A DNA stretch of 64,000 bases from Paracentrotus lividus (Eukaryota; Echinodermata; Echinoidea; Camarodonta; Echinidae), in contig CALNVZ010003434.1 of NCBI GenBank assembly GCA_940671915.1, positions 20,578,741 to 20,642,740 of the forward strand, written 5' to 3'. Both the position numbers and the translations under genes were made by a program. Of this stretch, positions 36,111-48,908 are shown piece by piece; position 1 is the stretch's first letter, and each line of letters begins with the position of its first letter. Under the pieces are notes generated by a model. The model was given only the letters and a program-made list of their open reading frames with translations. It did no database searches and was not told the origin of the DNA.

Positions 36111-39100
36111 GATGAATTTATTTAAAAAATTGTAGGGGTATCTATAAGATAGACCTGCACTAAATAACCTTATATTCGTTTAATATTCTTTTGTGTCTTT
36201 TGAGTATTAGTTTCGAGATTTTCAGGGGTATTACTTGAACATAGCCTTTCATACATGTATGTTCCTTGGAATTATTTATATGACATATGCATTCCAAATG
36301 TAGACCTGGGATATCTGATACCTAAACATTAATTACAGTTCCAAGCATAGCGGGGGTCTTTACCTGCGCAACCCATGTCTGTTATTGTGACGTCAAAACT
36401 CCATCGTCTTTAAAGCCAGAAAGGCGTTAAACTCCCATTCGTTTCCAGCTACTTCCTTCTACCTCTCAGATGTCACCAATCAGCAAACAAGCAGTTGCCT
36501 ATGCGGCCAATATGTACGTGATTTATGTTTAGAATGACTCTTATACATTGATGTATACACTACAACATTGTGTAGTTTGAATCAATCGTATTTTTGTCAT
36601 TCTTGAGTTCAGAGTATATTATTTTCGAATAAGAACTTTTTCAGTTTTCACTAATTGCCTCATAAAATACCGAGGCAATACATTCCCTGAAATAATATGC
36701 TGCGTGGATAGGATAAAACTTAGGAATCGTAAAACTACAATACCAATTTACATATGAAAATAACAATTCTCAATCAATTATCTTATGAAGATGTAAACAC
36801 ACTTTTGAATATATTCATGACTAATCATCGATCCGTGACCAGGGGTAAGTTGTGGTATGCCATTACCTAGTTTTGAGTGGCACGTTAACGAACGTCATTA
36901 TACATGACCCCATATTGAGAGTCGGACCATTAAATTACCCCGAGACCTCTTAAGTTCGCTTCCTTCGTGGTATTCATAAAAACAATACCATATAAGTGGA
37001 ACAATCTCAAGATCTTCGTTCCGTCTTTTATCGCCCATAAACAATTAAAAGCCTATAATAAGATAACTTGGAAAAAAGTTCAGTCTGCGGTAATTTCATG
37101 AGAGTAATGTTATTAATTTAGGTGAGATTATATTGTTATAGTTCTTGCAAGTGTGCTGCCTCTATATGGGGTGCCTCACGACTGTATTGCAGCAGTAAGC
37201 CATGGGGTATTATAAGCTTACACGACGAAGGTCTAAACTTTCATTGTTCTTAAAGGCAGTATAATATAACAATTTAGCAACAAAACAAACAATGCATAGT
37301 GAACGTTAATTTTAAAAGTAAGACAATTGGAAAGACAGTCATGATTAGATTCAATTAATTAAATTAAAAATTAAATCATACTAGTATTTGATTCATTAAC
37401 ATGTCACTCATAGGCCGATAATGAAAAAATAACATTAACCATTAATACATTCTCAATTAAGAAATTATACAAACAATTGTCATTTGGTGAATATTAAATT
37501 GTAAATTCGCATCAAAGCTTTCAGACAGCTGTATTAATTCATTTTGTTCCATTTATTTATTTTAATACGTGTTATTCACCTTTATGCACGACACCCCAAA
37601 GTACCCCCAACTCCTTCACACCTTTGCATAAATCAATAATCATATACATTCCTCGCATGCTGAAACCCCCGCTTGCCAGCTCCAATCAATGCATACAACA
37701 TGCCAGTACAAACGCACCTTTCGTCCAGTGAGAACACGCCGCACTAACTTCACATCTTCCCCAGACGAACGTCCGCATACGTATTATGACGTCACAATGA
37801 CCTGGTTTTCTATCGTACCGTGTGCCTGTTAACTCAATGAATTGAACATCGAGTCTGGTTGATTTGGTCGTCCACGTCACATTTTGACATTTCTATGAAA
37901 GATGTAGCCAGGTGAGTCATACGGGCTGGTTAGCTACGGGGGATTTTCCTCCATATGCAACGATATTTGGTGACAATCGAACGATGGGGGATTTAAAGAA
38001 CAGTCATGTTCTTTATTAAAAAACTAATCTAAAAGGGTTTTCATCTTTTCACGACAAAGAATTCTGACAAATTAATAATTTTAAAAAAGTCATTTAAGAA
38101 TTTGGATCCTAATGTCTTATTTACTAATCATTGTATTAAATGATGAGTTAAGCCTGCGTTACGTAATTTTTTTTTTACAGAAAAATTAATCTGATTCCTA
38201 AATTTTTGAAATAAATCAAAATATGTATCAATTATCAAACCGGGGACAGGAAATACAAAATAATCATGTTACGTGTCTAAGTTTACAATTATATTAACAA
38301 CAAAATTCCTCGGACTGTACGCGAACACCGACCAAATCATATCATTCCTCTGATTTTGAAAATTATAGAAGAATAATAAGTATCACCCTGAAGAGCTTAT
38401 TTGAATTATGCTTTTGCCATACTGTTTAAATCAGAATAGGTATATACATTTCACTTAATGAAAAGCATTCAAACCGTGTTGTACACATATTACTTACATT
38501 GTAACATTGTGTAATGGTAGGTTATCTACGCACGCTTTGATTTATTTACGATCGATATCGCTGCATGAATGCAGGTGTAAATTGGACGTGATCGATTGTC
38601 GGTTTCAAGGTAAAGGGATATGGTTGCATATGGCACTCATTATTACAATTACAGCATATTACATCATGGAGATTTAATGATGTCCCTATATCGTCGAAAT
38701 CTTTCTGAGCAGCTGTTTCAATGGCCAGACAAGATTGAATAGGTTTAACAGTGAATGTATTATAGCGATATAAAATAAAGCAAAGACATTTCTAGACATT
38801 GGAGCGATAGAGACATTATCATGTCCTCCTTCAACATATTAAACGAAAATGACCGAAAAAATCATGAGGTGTTCTAAATCGTAAAAAAAGGGGGAAAAGG
38901 ACAAAAACAAGTATTTTAAAAATGCGATAAGTTTTAAAATTGTAAATGAAAAATGCATTCACATTATATTTTCAATTTGGCCTCTTGGTTGCCCCTTTTC
39001 AACATTTGCCCCGTGAACATAATTGTTTTTTAATCAAGAAAACAAAACAAATAAAAACGTGTCTCCCCATATCAAAGCAATGTTCCTCAAAACAACAACA

Positions 39101-41771
39101 TTGAAGAGCTAGGGGTGACGAATTATGTTAATAATAGCAAGTTACGTCATTACTTTGGCACAGACAACTTCACGAAATCACAAACAAGTTTGGATGAGCA
39201 ACGTTCGATCAGTTATCGGAGCATGTTGAGGTCAAATTGGCAATAAAGAGCAAATTGATGAGTCTAGAAGCTATTTTAGAACGACATTTGCAATTATTCG
39301 TCCGAGCACGCTTCGGAGAGGCCCTTTTCGCGAGGCTTGTTTTAAAAATGAAAATAAACTGCCCGATGCACTATAGCTTCGTGTTGCTCCCATAAGTATC
39401 CTATCATTTTCTTGACAAAAATGGGGGGGGGGGGAATGTTAATAATTTCACCCACTTAGTCTAAAAGCTGACTTCTTATAAATTAATTGAAGTATGAACA
39501 ATTGGTTAAATGTTGTACCAAATAACGATATTTCTTTCCAATGTTGTACATGTAAATGCCAATGTTTTTCAGCAATAGTTCAGTAAATTGTTGTTAAAAT
39601 TATAGGGAACTCTGTATTCCTACACACCACACATTGTATCATTGTACCGCGGGGAAAGATTTTTTTTTCAAAACATTTAAAACCTTGTTTGAAATAATAG
39701 CACGGCTTAAATTGGCAACTTGCTATAGCATGTATGCTATTTCGTATATTTGTGTTATAAATTTAATTCAATTAGTCATACCAAACTTAGAATTGGTTAC
39801 ATTTATTTTAGACTGGAATTTAACATTGAAAAAGGTCATCGGATGATTCATACCAAATACACAATACTCTCGGTGTAAAAACAGCAATGTCAATGTATTT
39901 ACATAAAGAATAATCAAGTCAGCGATAAATTTATTGATATCAGTATAAAGAAGCGATATGGGAGAACGTGTTAAAATGCCATCCTGATAAAACAATCCAG
40001 GACACTGTGTCACTTTTAACATAGATTATGACTTATTTTTACAACAACACTTTAGGCCCATAAAATATATCATTTGATCCCAATATTCTATTAATCATGC
40101 GATCAATGTGATCCCTATATCACATTATAAGACGCCAGCAAAATTCAGGCAGGGATGGGGCGTTTTATAATGAGGCATATAATTTTGTAGTGACCTGTAC
40201 AGGCCGTAAAATGGTAAGAAAAAAGGGAGAGGGGTAAAGTATTGGTATTTGCTGGATTTCACTGTAAACTCGAAGGAGTAAAAAGATGTATAATATCTCT
40301 GTAGAATCAGAATATCGGGTGATAATATGCCTGATCATTCCCATTTAGATTAAAACAAAGAGATAGAGAGAGAAAAAGAGAGGGGGGGGGGATAGAACAC
40401 CACCCCTAAAAATAATATTTCCCTTACTACACCCCAAACACCCCCGTAACCTGAACTTTGTGAATGTTTAATCACCACGTGGAGGTAGAGATTAATAACT
40501 CGTATGCAAATAACGAGACTCAGAATAACAGGTAGTATATAATGTGAACTTGATACAGGTTAATGCTCAGATAGGATCAATCCAATTCCATCGAGCACGC
40601 GAGGGTGTTTAGGTTTAAAGCCAGGCGATATCATAAACAAAGGTCACGCGAGGAAAAGAGTTTTAGGCATCGTATATTCAAATAAAAATGACAAGGGTTT
40701 TCAGCCCCGTGCACTTACGAGTACAGTATGCACCAAATATACCGTACAGAAATCTAAATACAAAGTACTCTTTTTATGCGCTGTTTTTTTTTTAAGGTGC
40801 TTTCATTATTTAGACGTATCAATAGATAAAATACATAGAAATGATTTAAAGTCGTATTCCCTTTCATGTTTATCTTTAAAACATACAAGATTTAAAGACG
40901 TCTTCAAATAGATGTAAAATTTGCCAAAGACTATACCCCAACTTCTTATTACAGGCAGTATTATATTAGCATGACATTTAACTGCCACGAAGTTTGACGA
41001 ACTAATAGGAATTTTTGTATGGCACTGCAACGTAAACTGTGAGTTATGATAATAAAGGAATAATATGCTTCTTTCCTTTATCTCTCTCTCTCTCTCTCTC
41101 CCTCAAATAACTATAAAATAAACATTCCATGATTTCATTCTGGAATCAAGGAAACAGAAATGTGGAAAAAACAAGCACTGCATATAGACCTGAAACCAAC
41201 GTCAGCAAAGACAAAAAACAGCTTCAATGCAACATGCCTTTACTGAGCAACATCCTATTCATGGTGTTATTATTGAGTTTCCTTCATTGACCATGCATGT
41301 CCACCTATTACCGTTGTCAAGGGTAACGAGTATGTTTTCGCTAAATTCCTTACTGTTTTCATGGTACACTCGGAATAATTTATTTTCGTTCCGTCACCAC
41401 TATGTACACAAAGAAAGTAGAAGGTTTCACATGGGCAGCAGAGTTGCAGGTATAACAATAAAGATATATCGATTAATATTGTAGGAGTTAAATTCCCTTT
41501 CCTATTTCGTCTTCGTGTGAGAATTGCTATTTTTAGGGAGAGAATTTGAACTATTTTGAACCTTTTTTATTACAGATTCGAAATTAATACCGATTCCTCT
41601 CATATCGCTTTACCATGGTCAACAAAATTGAAGTCATCCGTATTACACAATAATTTGTAGTATCATTTGTAATATAATATATAATATTTGCATAACATAC
41701 AAATATGCAAATTAATTTTAGTCGTTAAAAATCTATTAGAGGTGATGATATTCAAAGCGAGAATGATTTGT

Positions 41772-41772
<1 letters not shown>
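36111..41772. other. Long unannotated AT-rich stretch
   Basis: About 5.6 kb without a supported gene. Simple sequence is limited to a G run (39423-39434), a GA-rich patch with G run (40361-40391), and a (CT)n stretch (41081-41103). Short open frames on both strands (for example 37.7-37.9, 39.6-40.0, 40.8-41.0 and 41.2-41.5 kb) lack splice sites and recognisable domains. Introns or intergenic DNA are equally possible. Confidence 0.6.

Positions 41773-41828
<56 letters not shown>
41773..41828. repeat. Poly(A) run of 56
   Basis: Uninterrupted A on the plus strand. It could be a retroposon tail, but the preceding AT-rich sequence is not recognisable as an element. A Lys-rich open frame through it is an artefact. 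Confidence 0.9.
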
Positions 41829-41832
<4 letters not shown>

Positions 41833-41888
41833 TAATAATTCTTCCGAAATCATACTTCTCATCCATATTACATGTATATTTCCTTCTG

Positions 41889-41978
41889 TAGTAGCGGATC
41901 CAGGCGGGGCGCAAGGGAGAATTTAAAAAAAAAATTGTTGGCGCCCCTTATTTTTTCGAATCCTGGATCCGGCACTGT
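41889..41978. mobile_element. GGCGGATCC-family element, copy 3 (about 90 bp)
   Basis: The left end TAGTAGCGGATCCAGGCGGG and the right end TCCTGGATCCGGCACTG are inverted. A GGGGCGC block just inside the left pairs with GGCGCCCC in the right half. It is a compact, near-complete member of the family also seen at 3.5, 11.5 and 51.9 kb. Confidence 0.6.
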
Positions 41979-42814
41979 CTTCACACCTATTTAAAGCAGC
42001 GTAATAATATGACAATAAAGTTGCCAAATCATTCTTCCCTATCCCTAATAGATACCAGCATGCATTGTTGATAAAGAGCTTGGGAAGTCAATTATAAAAC
42101 CCAAAACATGTGCATAAAATTACTATAATTCCCTTAGAGTGCTTCGATGATGCTCCTAAGACTATATAACAAAAGGGTAATAAGTTAAATATGACTTTGT
42201 GCTGAGACGGAAGTTTATGGCAATTATAAGGGACAAAGATAAGAAAGAAGCAAATCGCATTATCACTCATCAATACTTAGCACCGTTGCTAGGCAACATC
42301 TCTAGCATATTTTTCCCCAGGTCATTTTGTCCTTACAAGGAAGGGCGTTTCTCCTTCCGGGGTATAAACAACAAGGGGCGTTTACGAAACAAGCGTCAAT
42401 GTCTTTATCATGGAATAAAGCAGAGGATGTTATGAATGACCAATATGAACCCTCGGGAGAGAGAGAGAGAAAGAGAGGGGCAACAGAAGAGTTTTGAAGA
42501 GAGTGTTTGAAGAACGCGCATTTCTTCAGAATCATCAGATAAATCATCGGAACTCCCAAACGAGGTTCAGGATGGGGTAAACAAATATGATGAGCAGGGG
42601 AATGGATGCGAATAAAAGCAGGTATACCCTTTTTTTATGATACTGGGCGGGGGGGGGATAGGTATAAAATTAATTCAATAACTACTTCCAAGCGTGGGGG
42701 CTTATAATATATCTTATCTCTCACAAACAATAAACCATTCTTTTCCGTCTGTAGATGATTTGGCATAAACCTGGACTCCCAACAAACTAGGAAGTATCAA
42801 ATCAAAAACATTTG
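41979..42814. other. Unannotated DNA
   Basis: Contains a short GA patch (42457-42478) and a G run (42649-42658). Overlapping open frames on both strands at 42.2-42.6 kb are not supported as genes. Confidence 0.5.
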
Positions 42815-43060
42815 CTAAGAATTATTGCTTTGTTTCAAGAAACTTCTAGCAGGTATGAGCCATCTTCCGTTCTCAACTGCAAGCCCAAGTCCATATCCGT
42901 GCATGAATATGTCAGTGAGTTTAAAATCGTTTTTACTTACAACAACCGCAAGTATAGGATTTAAACTTGAATCAGCAATGATCATCAGTAGAAAAACGGA
43001 CATTCGAAGCACATATAAGGGAAAGAAGGAAACTCGGGAAACAGAATAAACGGAATACAT
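42815..43060 (-). pseudogene. Possible GPCR helix-7 remnant
   Basis: The minus-strand frame reads a hydrophobic segment (VLRMSVFLLMIIADSS) followed by LNPILAVVVSKNDFK. This resembles the start, NPxxY motif and helix-8 junction of a rhodopsin-family receptor, with Ala where the conserved Tyr should be. An in-frame TAA lies immediately before the ATG, and no upstream helices are readable. At best it is a fragment or an exon with an undetected acceptor. A chance match to a short loose motif is quite possible. Confidence 0.15.
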
Positions 43061-43169
43061 TTATGGTTATACGGTTTCTGTGACACAATGATAATAACAA
43101 AGTATCCACAACTTTTCACAATTGCCCTTTTTAACAATCCATTCTTTAAGTTCAGTTGATTTTGAAACT

Positions 43170-43326
43170 AAAGAGACAATACGGGATATACATTTTTAAC
43201 GCATTATCTTTACTGGTGTTTCTATCTATGATTTATAATTAATTATTTCTGAGTTGTTAAATTTTGTTAATCATGTTTTTAATATGTTATATTCTGAACT
43301 TGTAATCCCGTATAAAGGTGTTTTAA

Positions 43327-43357
<31 letters not shown>
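43170..43357 (+). mobile_element. Probable 3' tail of a non-LTR retrotransposon
   Basis: An AT-rich stretch ends in CTTGTAATCCCGTATAAAGG, then GTGTTTTAATAAA, then about eight TAAA units (43324-43357). Short tandem repeats such as (TAAA)n directly after a conserved 3' UTR are typical of CR1/L2-like LINE tails, and 5' truncation is the rule. No reverse transcriptase sequence is present. The identification rests on this tail pattern only. Confidence 0.35.
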
Positions 43358-44058
43358 CTGGTATTGCTTGATTTATGCCTAAGACACTTCAAAATAATGC
43401 AAATAAACATTGTTGGTATATAATTTTGGTATTCAACGCCAAACGTAGAAAATCAGGTTCTGGAATACGATCAATCTCCCCAAGATCGAGAGATAAAGAC
43501 AGATATGGCAGGTGTCTGTGACGCCCATGGGATGACTGAAAAAATTCTTGTCTGCATCCAAGCATGTATACTTCTCTGCTCACCACCTTATATTGCTACT
43601 TCTTATAACCACCCACCATGTACATGATGTACCTGTATGTGAGCGTGAAATATTCACGACATGCATTAAACTTTCAGCCCGTCAATGGATGAATAATTAA
43701 CACTTCATCTCTCGCTTCTTCATTCATCCATCTACGAACCAGTGCTATCACACGGAATAGTGACTTCCTGTAATATACAACGTACATGTACTTCGATCTC
43801 TCACAGCGCCGTGCATAATCTATGAACGAAAGGGGCCAGCGAAAAGGGGGTCCCGGATTTGATGGCGTTTTTCTCGCATGTTGCGTATAGACCGGTGATT
43901 AAATTTCCCGTGCATATTTGGGGGTTTCCTCCCATTCCGTATTATGATTGGCAGGTTAAATGAAAGGTATCATATTTCGTGTAATAATACATTGTGTATA
44001 TCTAAAGTACAATCTTCCTGTGTATTTGATTGGAAGTGTTTTTTTTTTCCTTGGGGCT
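43358..44058. other. Unannotated DNA
   Basis: No exon or RNA is supported. Confidence 0.5.
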
Positions 44059-44085
44059 ATTATTTATTTATTTATTTATTTATTA
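44059..44085. repeat. (TTTA)n microsatellite
   Basis: About six TTTA units on the plus strand, the complement of the (TAAA)n tail type seen at 43.3 kb. It could be the tail of a minus-strand LINE fragment, but nothing else supports that. Confidence 0.8.
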
Positions 44086-46703
44086 CCTTATTGATTGTTT
44101 ACAAGCAGATTTTTACTGTTTCCAGAATAGCATGACCATTTTCACAATGATGTCCGATATGGTAATAACGCTATGATAAATATTTTCGTTATAACATAGT
44201 TTAAAATGTTGCCTGTCAATTGAATATAATGATTCGAACATGATAAATAATTTTACCTCCATAATATGAACACACCATAAACATCAATAGGATTATAAAG
44301 AAAAATTGAAGTGAACGCTACATTATAGAAATTGGACATAATTAGCTATGTTTTACTCGATATATTTATAAAAGGAAACGTTGTGCAATATGATAATTAA
44401 AAATTTCAATTTAATTTTCAAGAAAATTGAAATTAACAAAAGGATCAATAAATAATCTTATATAAGTTGAATTGGCAAACATAAAAGAACTTTGTAAGTC
44501 GCTATATATGACTCTATTAATTTCCCTTTCTTGAAAAAATATTTCTCGATAATATAATCTCAATCTTGAAAAACACTAATGAGTACACAATACTTTCAAA
44601 ACATAATTTCACCGAAACACAATGTACAAGCGCCCCGAGGATTCCATAGCAATTAGCTTACCTAATTCCAATGCAATTTTGATACTACTCAACAATATCA
44701 CATTTCATCATAGACTAATAATTCAATTATAATGAATTTCCCCCACTCAGTCTCGACAAACGAGTGATATGTGTAGTGAGGTTGATACAAAGTACAATGC
44801 AGTTACGGAAATATCAATTATGTCATTCCAATTATGTATGTACCTTCTTTGTTAATGTAATTACGGCCCATCATTGAAAGATTATGATTTCGTTAGGAGC
44901 ATAGCCCTACTGCATTTATATTATCTTGGAAGAAATTTGTCCGAGATGTTATTGTAATCATAACTTTTGGAATATACCGTTTAGTATATTATGTAAATCG
45001 TAAACTAAAATACTCGCATTTCCGTACAACAAAAATAGTAAGAGACGAAATACATATAATGTAAAATGTATTCAGGAAATATAGGCCTACACATTTCTGA
45101 AAAATAATTTTCACTTTAGAGTCGAATCACGGTAATATTATTCTAGTATGATTTATCATACTTCTGACAATTTATGATTCATAAAATTAAATTCCCTGTA
45201 CTTAAATCGGAACTTTGTTATATGCCTATCGTATGACCACAGCATGCAATATACAAAACCACACGAAACTACTTATAAATTATTTTGTAACTGAATAGTT
45301 GTTCAATCGATACGAAAGCAGGCCTATTATGCATGAGATAATAGTATAAGTATAATAAGCCTAAGATTTTTCAATGCGTTGTCATGGTCATAAAATCTCT
45401 TTCAGCGATTATAAAACATGCAAATTTCCATTAGTTTGATTCATGGGTTAGTATACCTTAAAAGAATCAATATCATTATTGATCATGAATTTCTTGTCGC
45501 TATAACAACAGAATCTCGGAGGTGCTGTATATTATGATAAAGACCACTTAGCTCACTGCATAATCAACAAGGAAATGGTAAACTTCATAATAATTTCTTT
45601 GTCTATCTCTCTCTTTCTCTGTATAACGTTCAAAATATTGGCAGTGACAATATAGCTTTTATATTTGTTGATGTACACATGTATTGATATAGTCTGATAT
45701 TCCCCCTATAATCGATAATTTGACATTCAATTTGGCATTAAGCCTACATAATCATATATCCTTTAAAATAAATAAAAATATTACGCATGGATGGAAAGTA
45801 AAAATAAAAACACAATAATATTTTTTTAATAATTTTTTTCTTTGAACCTGACCCATATTCCATATTCTTGTTTCCAAAATAACAATCGCCGGTTCTTCCT
45901 CGACCTGTATGCTTCCTAAAATATACACGGGATAATAAACATGAACTTGTGACCCGAGTTAACCTTTAACCCCAGCCTGACCTGGATGGTAAGCACATCC
46001 TCTGTTTCTGAGCCGTGGGAATCGGACGAGGATCGGGACAGGTTATCCGGGATATCATCATCATTCATAAACTCAATCTATCCACCGCGATTGGCCTTCG
46101 AAAAATAATCGAATGAGAAAGTTTCTTTGGTATTATGGGATATCGGAAACATTTATCATGTTTATCGGTCACAGAGCTCTCAATTGGATGTGAAACAATG
46201 AGTTTTTAAACTTTTGGAGGTGATTATAATTGAAGAATAATGCCATGATCGGATCTTGAACTAAAAAGAGAATGGGTATGGATAAACTATATAGGCACCA
46301 GGGATTGTCTGGTATTATATAGGGTCACCATGGTCATCGTGTCAAATCGTGTCCAACGAAAGGATAATCCTCCGTTACAGTCCTCCCATGCACAGCATTG
46401 CACGAACAGAATCGATTTTACCAAAGAGGCAAAACAAAGAAGCCTTGTTACTTTTTGACCGTTCATCATGCTATGTAAGGCAACCGCAGTTATATTCCAA
46501 TATTCATGTGCAAGTATTATTAGTTAGTCAGCATTTTGAAAACGGGCATTTCAATAATGATCAAAATGTATTAGTTGTCATTAGACACCATCAAACAACA
46601 ACACTCACTGGCTTGTAATAAATTAAAAACAGACCCTGTCCTCTCATACTAGTCATGATTTTTACAGTTACCCTATACTATAGACATGCTAGACTTGTCG
46701 GAC
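44086..46703. other. Very AT-rich unannotated DNA
   Basis: The most AT-rich long stretch of the window, with no supported exon, RNA or repeat. From about 45.9 kb towards the gene end at 47.1 kb the GC content rises. An isolated candidate exon at 46381-46475 with GTAAGG after it was examined and rejected on reading frame. Confidence 0.55.
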
Positions 46704-46830
46704 CTCATTCACACCTACGAGACCGACTCCAAACCGACACCAGACGAACGAAACGATTACATTGACATAATGGCACAGTCACACAGGTCGTTTAGGGACG
46801 GTTTGTCGGGTGTGAGTGTGACTGGAGTAT
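46704..46830. mobile_element. GTCACAC-ended foldback element, copy at 46.7 kb
   Basis: It begins CTCATTCACACCTACGAGAC followed by CGACTCCAAACCGACACCAG, and ends GGTTTGTCGGGTGTGAGTGT then GACTGG. The reverse complement of the end, CCAGTCACACTCACACCCGA then CAAACCG, matches the start. An internal CAGTCACAC also occurs. It lies about 270 bp upstream of the supported terminal exons, probably inside the preceding intron. Confidence 0.5.
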
Positions 46831-47097
46831 TAGACTCGTGCTACCAGCCGGTCAGACCAATGAAATCTTGACCTACTATTATAAAATAACAACAAGTTGG
46901 ACAGAATATTCGCGTTATTTTGCAGTTCATAAGACAATTGCCATCAAAGCTTGGAAGAGGCGGAAGACAATAATGACAATGGCTGGGAATCATCTTGAAG
47001 CAATATAGCGACACTAACTTAAATAGGTGGAAGTAGCCACTCAACTCTGGCATCCGGGACTTTACTTATCTAAACATGCCATCTCTATAATATACAG
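46831..47097. other. Probable intron end upstream of the terminal exons
   Basis: No coding exon is supported. The segment ends in TATACAG, the acceptor of the exon starting at 47098. A second acceptor-like TTTTGCAG at about 46915-46922 is followed by a frame of only about 26 codons before a stop, so it is not used as an exon here. Confidence 0.45.
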
Positions 47098-47531
47098 AAT
47101 ATGTTGTTATCACTGTAGAAAGTGTGGATGGGTCGGCTCGAGTAGCAATTAAAACATTTGATCCAGTTTACACAAAAGACGCAGAAATTATAGAACAAAC
47201 AAATCAGATGACTGTGAAGTATAAAACTACACAGACTTGGCCTATCATTACTGCCACCAGCTCCAAACACGTCCCGTATGATGATAAGTTATTGTCTCAA
47301 AGATTTATTAAAGGTATGTTTAAGTGTCAATGTAAATTATTAAGAGCAGACTACTTTTTAAGTGGACCCGAATTGTTGTTGTTGTTTTTTTTTCCAGAAA
47401 GGCAAACGCCTACATCGGAGGCATTCATTCGGTTTTATGATGATGTCAATAAATCCTTGTCCCATATTGATCTATCAACACCAGTAATAGACAACAACAC
47501 AGACTATAATTCATGTGAACCATGCTTATGA
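47098..47531 (+). CDS. 3' terminal exons of an unidentified protein-coding gene
   Basis: The best-supported gene in the window. The penultimate exon is 47098-47313, after acceptor TATACAG and before donor GGTATGTTTAAG. The last exon is 47398-47531, after TTTTTTTTTCCAG, and ends in TGA at 47529-47531. Splicing joins codon phases correctly (G plus AA gives Glu). The spliced part encodes about 115 residues: a start rich in alternating hydrophobics (YVVITVESVDGSARVAIKTF) suggesting beta strands, then polar sequence, ending NSCEPCL. The intron is 84 nt, in frame and stop-free, so its retention would add 28 residues. No signal peptide, membrane segment or named domain is evident. The upstream exons could not be located, and I do not recognise the family. 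Confidence 0.55.
47314..47397 (+). other. 84-nt intron
   Basis: It starts GTATGT and ends in a long T tract plus CCAG, a textbook polypyrimidine acceptor. At 84 nt it is short for this kind of genome. Its length is a multiple of three with no in-frame stop, so the unspliced transcript stays open. Splicing is inferred from the consensus sites and phase match only. Confidence 0.55.
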
Positions 47532-47547
47532 TTTGTATATCAGAATC

Positions 47548-47572
47548 AATAAAGGATAAAGTGTGTTTTTTT
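47548..47572 (+). terminator. Polyadenylation signal
   Basis: AATAAA at 47548-47553, 17 nt after the stop codon, followed by a GT-rich GTGTGTTTTTTT element at about 47561-47572. Spacing and order fit a cleavage and polyadenylation site. The resulting 3' UTR would be very short. Confidence 0.5.
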
Positions 47573-48613
47573 CCCCCTTCTTCTGATATCACGCAAGCTT
47601 TATTTTGATGACGTCACTCCCAGGCGCAGAGCAATAACAGCCCTGGTTGTGGTGTTGTTGATACAGTACACAAATATATATTTATCCTCCGCGATTGCTT
47701 TCAAACACTTGAGGACCAGGTTCCCCGCCCACTAAACCAACCTCGTACAGGACATGGAAAATAACTCATGACGGCACAAGAGTGTGAAAAGACAACAGAG
47801 CTTCTAGTTCAAGAGATCTTTCCTTTTTATTATTTGGACAGAGTCCCGTCTGCAAATAATAAGGAATAATCGGTGACAGTCTTTTGCTTTGGATGAGTGA
47901 TGAAGGGTCTCTGGTCACGCCAAAATTGTCAAAATCTTGTTCAAAATCATTCTCAAAGTTCGTGAAGGTATTCCGTGACCTACATGTACGTGAATACAGG
48001 CCTATACGCTATAATGCATCATCACTTGATGTGTCCCACAAGGAGTCGTACTGGGACCAATGTTATTTTAAGTTCAGCTATACACACCCATGAACCGGGT
48101 TCGTGTTTAAGACTTGGATTTCATTAAAGGCCTATACAATATAGAAACTGATGTGTGCATTATGTGTGTCAAACTGTGATTCGTATTCGGGTCTATATCC
48201 TGGACAAAAAGTCCGGAAACTGGAAATTACATTAACCTTAGAATAAAACACTTTTATACACTAATAGATGTAGCATTCACGAGAATAATGAATTTCCATT
48301 TGGCATGCTTGTCCTAACAGGTACAAAACATGTTTGTCTCTGTCTGCTCATGACATTTTAGATTTGTTGTTGAAAATATCCGCCGATTTTGGTGAGAGTG
48401 TACAAGACCATGAAACTAATAATTTTGTATCATTTTTTCTCCAAATACCAATGATTCCAATCAACAGAATCAACCAACCATAATTGTTATCCAATTCACT
48501 TGAAAGGTTTCCATTATTCTTTGCTTGAAGTATGACGAATGAAATAAATGAAGGAAGAAGGTCAAAGCGTGTGTTACCTAAACAATTCCAAGATAATACT
48601 TCTTTAGTATGTG
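47573..48613. other. Unannotated intergenic DNA
   Basis: Downstream of the gene end. No exon or repeat is supported. An open frame at 47884-48093 has no recognisable domain. Confidence 0.5.
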
Positions 48614-48651
48614 CCCTTCAAATATCAAGCACATATTTATTCACCTGCCTG

Positions 48652-48656
<5 letters not shown>
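48614..48656 (+). repeat. Short block duplicated about 700 bp downstream
   Basis: The sequence CTTCAAATATCAAGCACATA then TTTATTCACCTGCCTG is matched near 49310-49352 by TTTCAAATATCATGCACATT then ATTTATTCACCTCTCTG. It marks the start of a repeated region that was later filled with microsatellites and a small element. Confidence 0.6.

Positions 48657-48691
<35 letters not shown>
48657..48691. repeat. (TA)n(TG)n microsatellite
   Basis: A few TA units followed by about 14-15 TG dinucleotides. Simple sequence with no gene signal. Confidence 0.9.
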
Positions 48692-48693
<2 letters not shown>

Positions 48694-48908
48694 GGTATTT
48701 GTTAATTTGTTAATTTTTGTCTGCACTGTTACCTTTTCCCTACTATCTTGTACTTACGTAAATATACATTGTTGTAAGTTGTCATTTTCTAATGCACACA
48801 TGCGCTTAGAGCACCTATCTTTTGGTGGATTTAGCGCATAAGAAGTCTCATATATTATTATTATTATTATTATATATTTATTTATTTATTTATATATATA
48901 TATCTTCC
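48692..48908. other. Unannotated DNA ending in TTA/TTTA/TA simple repeats
   Basis: Ends in (TTA)n, (TTTA)n and (TA)n stretches at about 48856-48903. No exon is supported. Confidence 0.5.

Noticed and set aside
46381..46475. Candidate exon between TTACAG and GTAAGG upstream of the terminal exons
   Set aside because: The two open readings end in phases that do not join the exon starting at 47098, and the remaining frame has a stop.
46914..47010. Candidate exon after TTTTGCAG
   Set aside because: The best frame stops after about 26 codons with no donor site.
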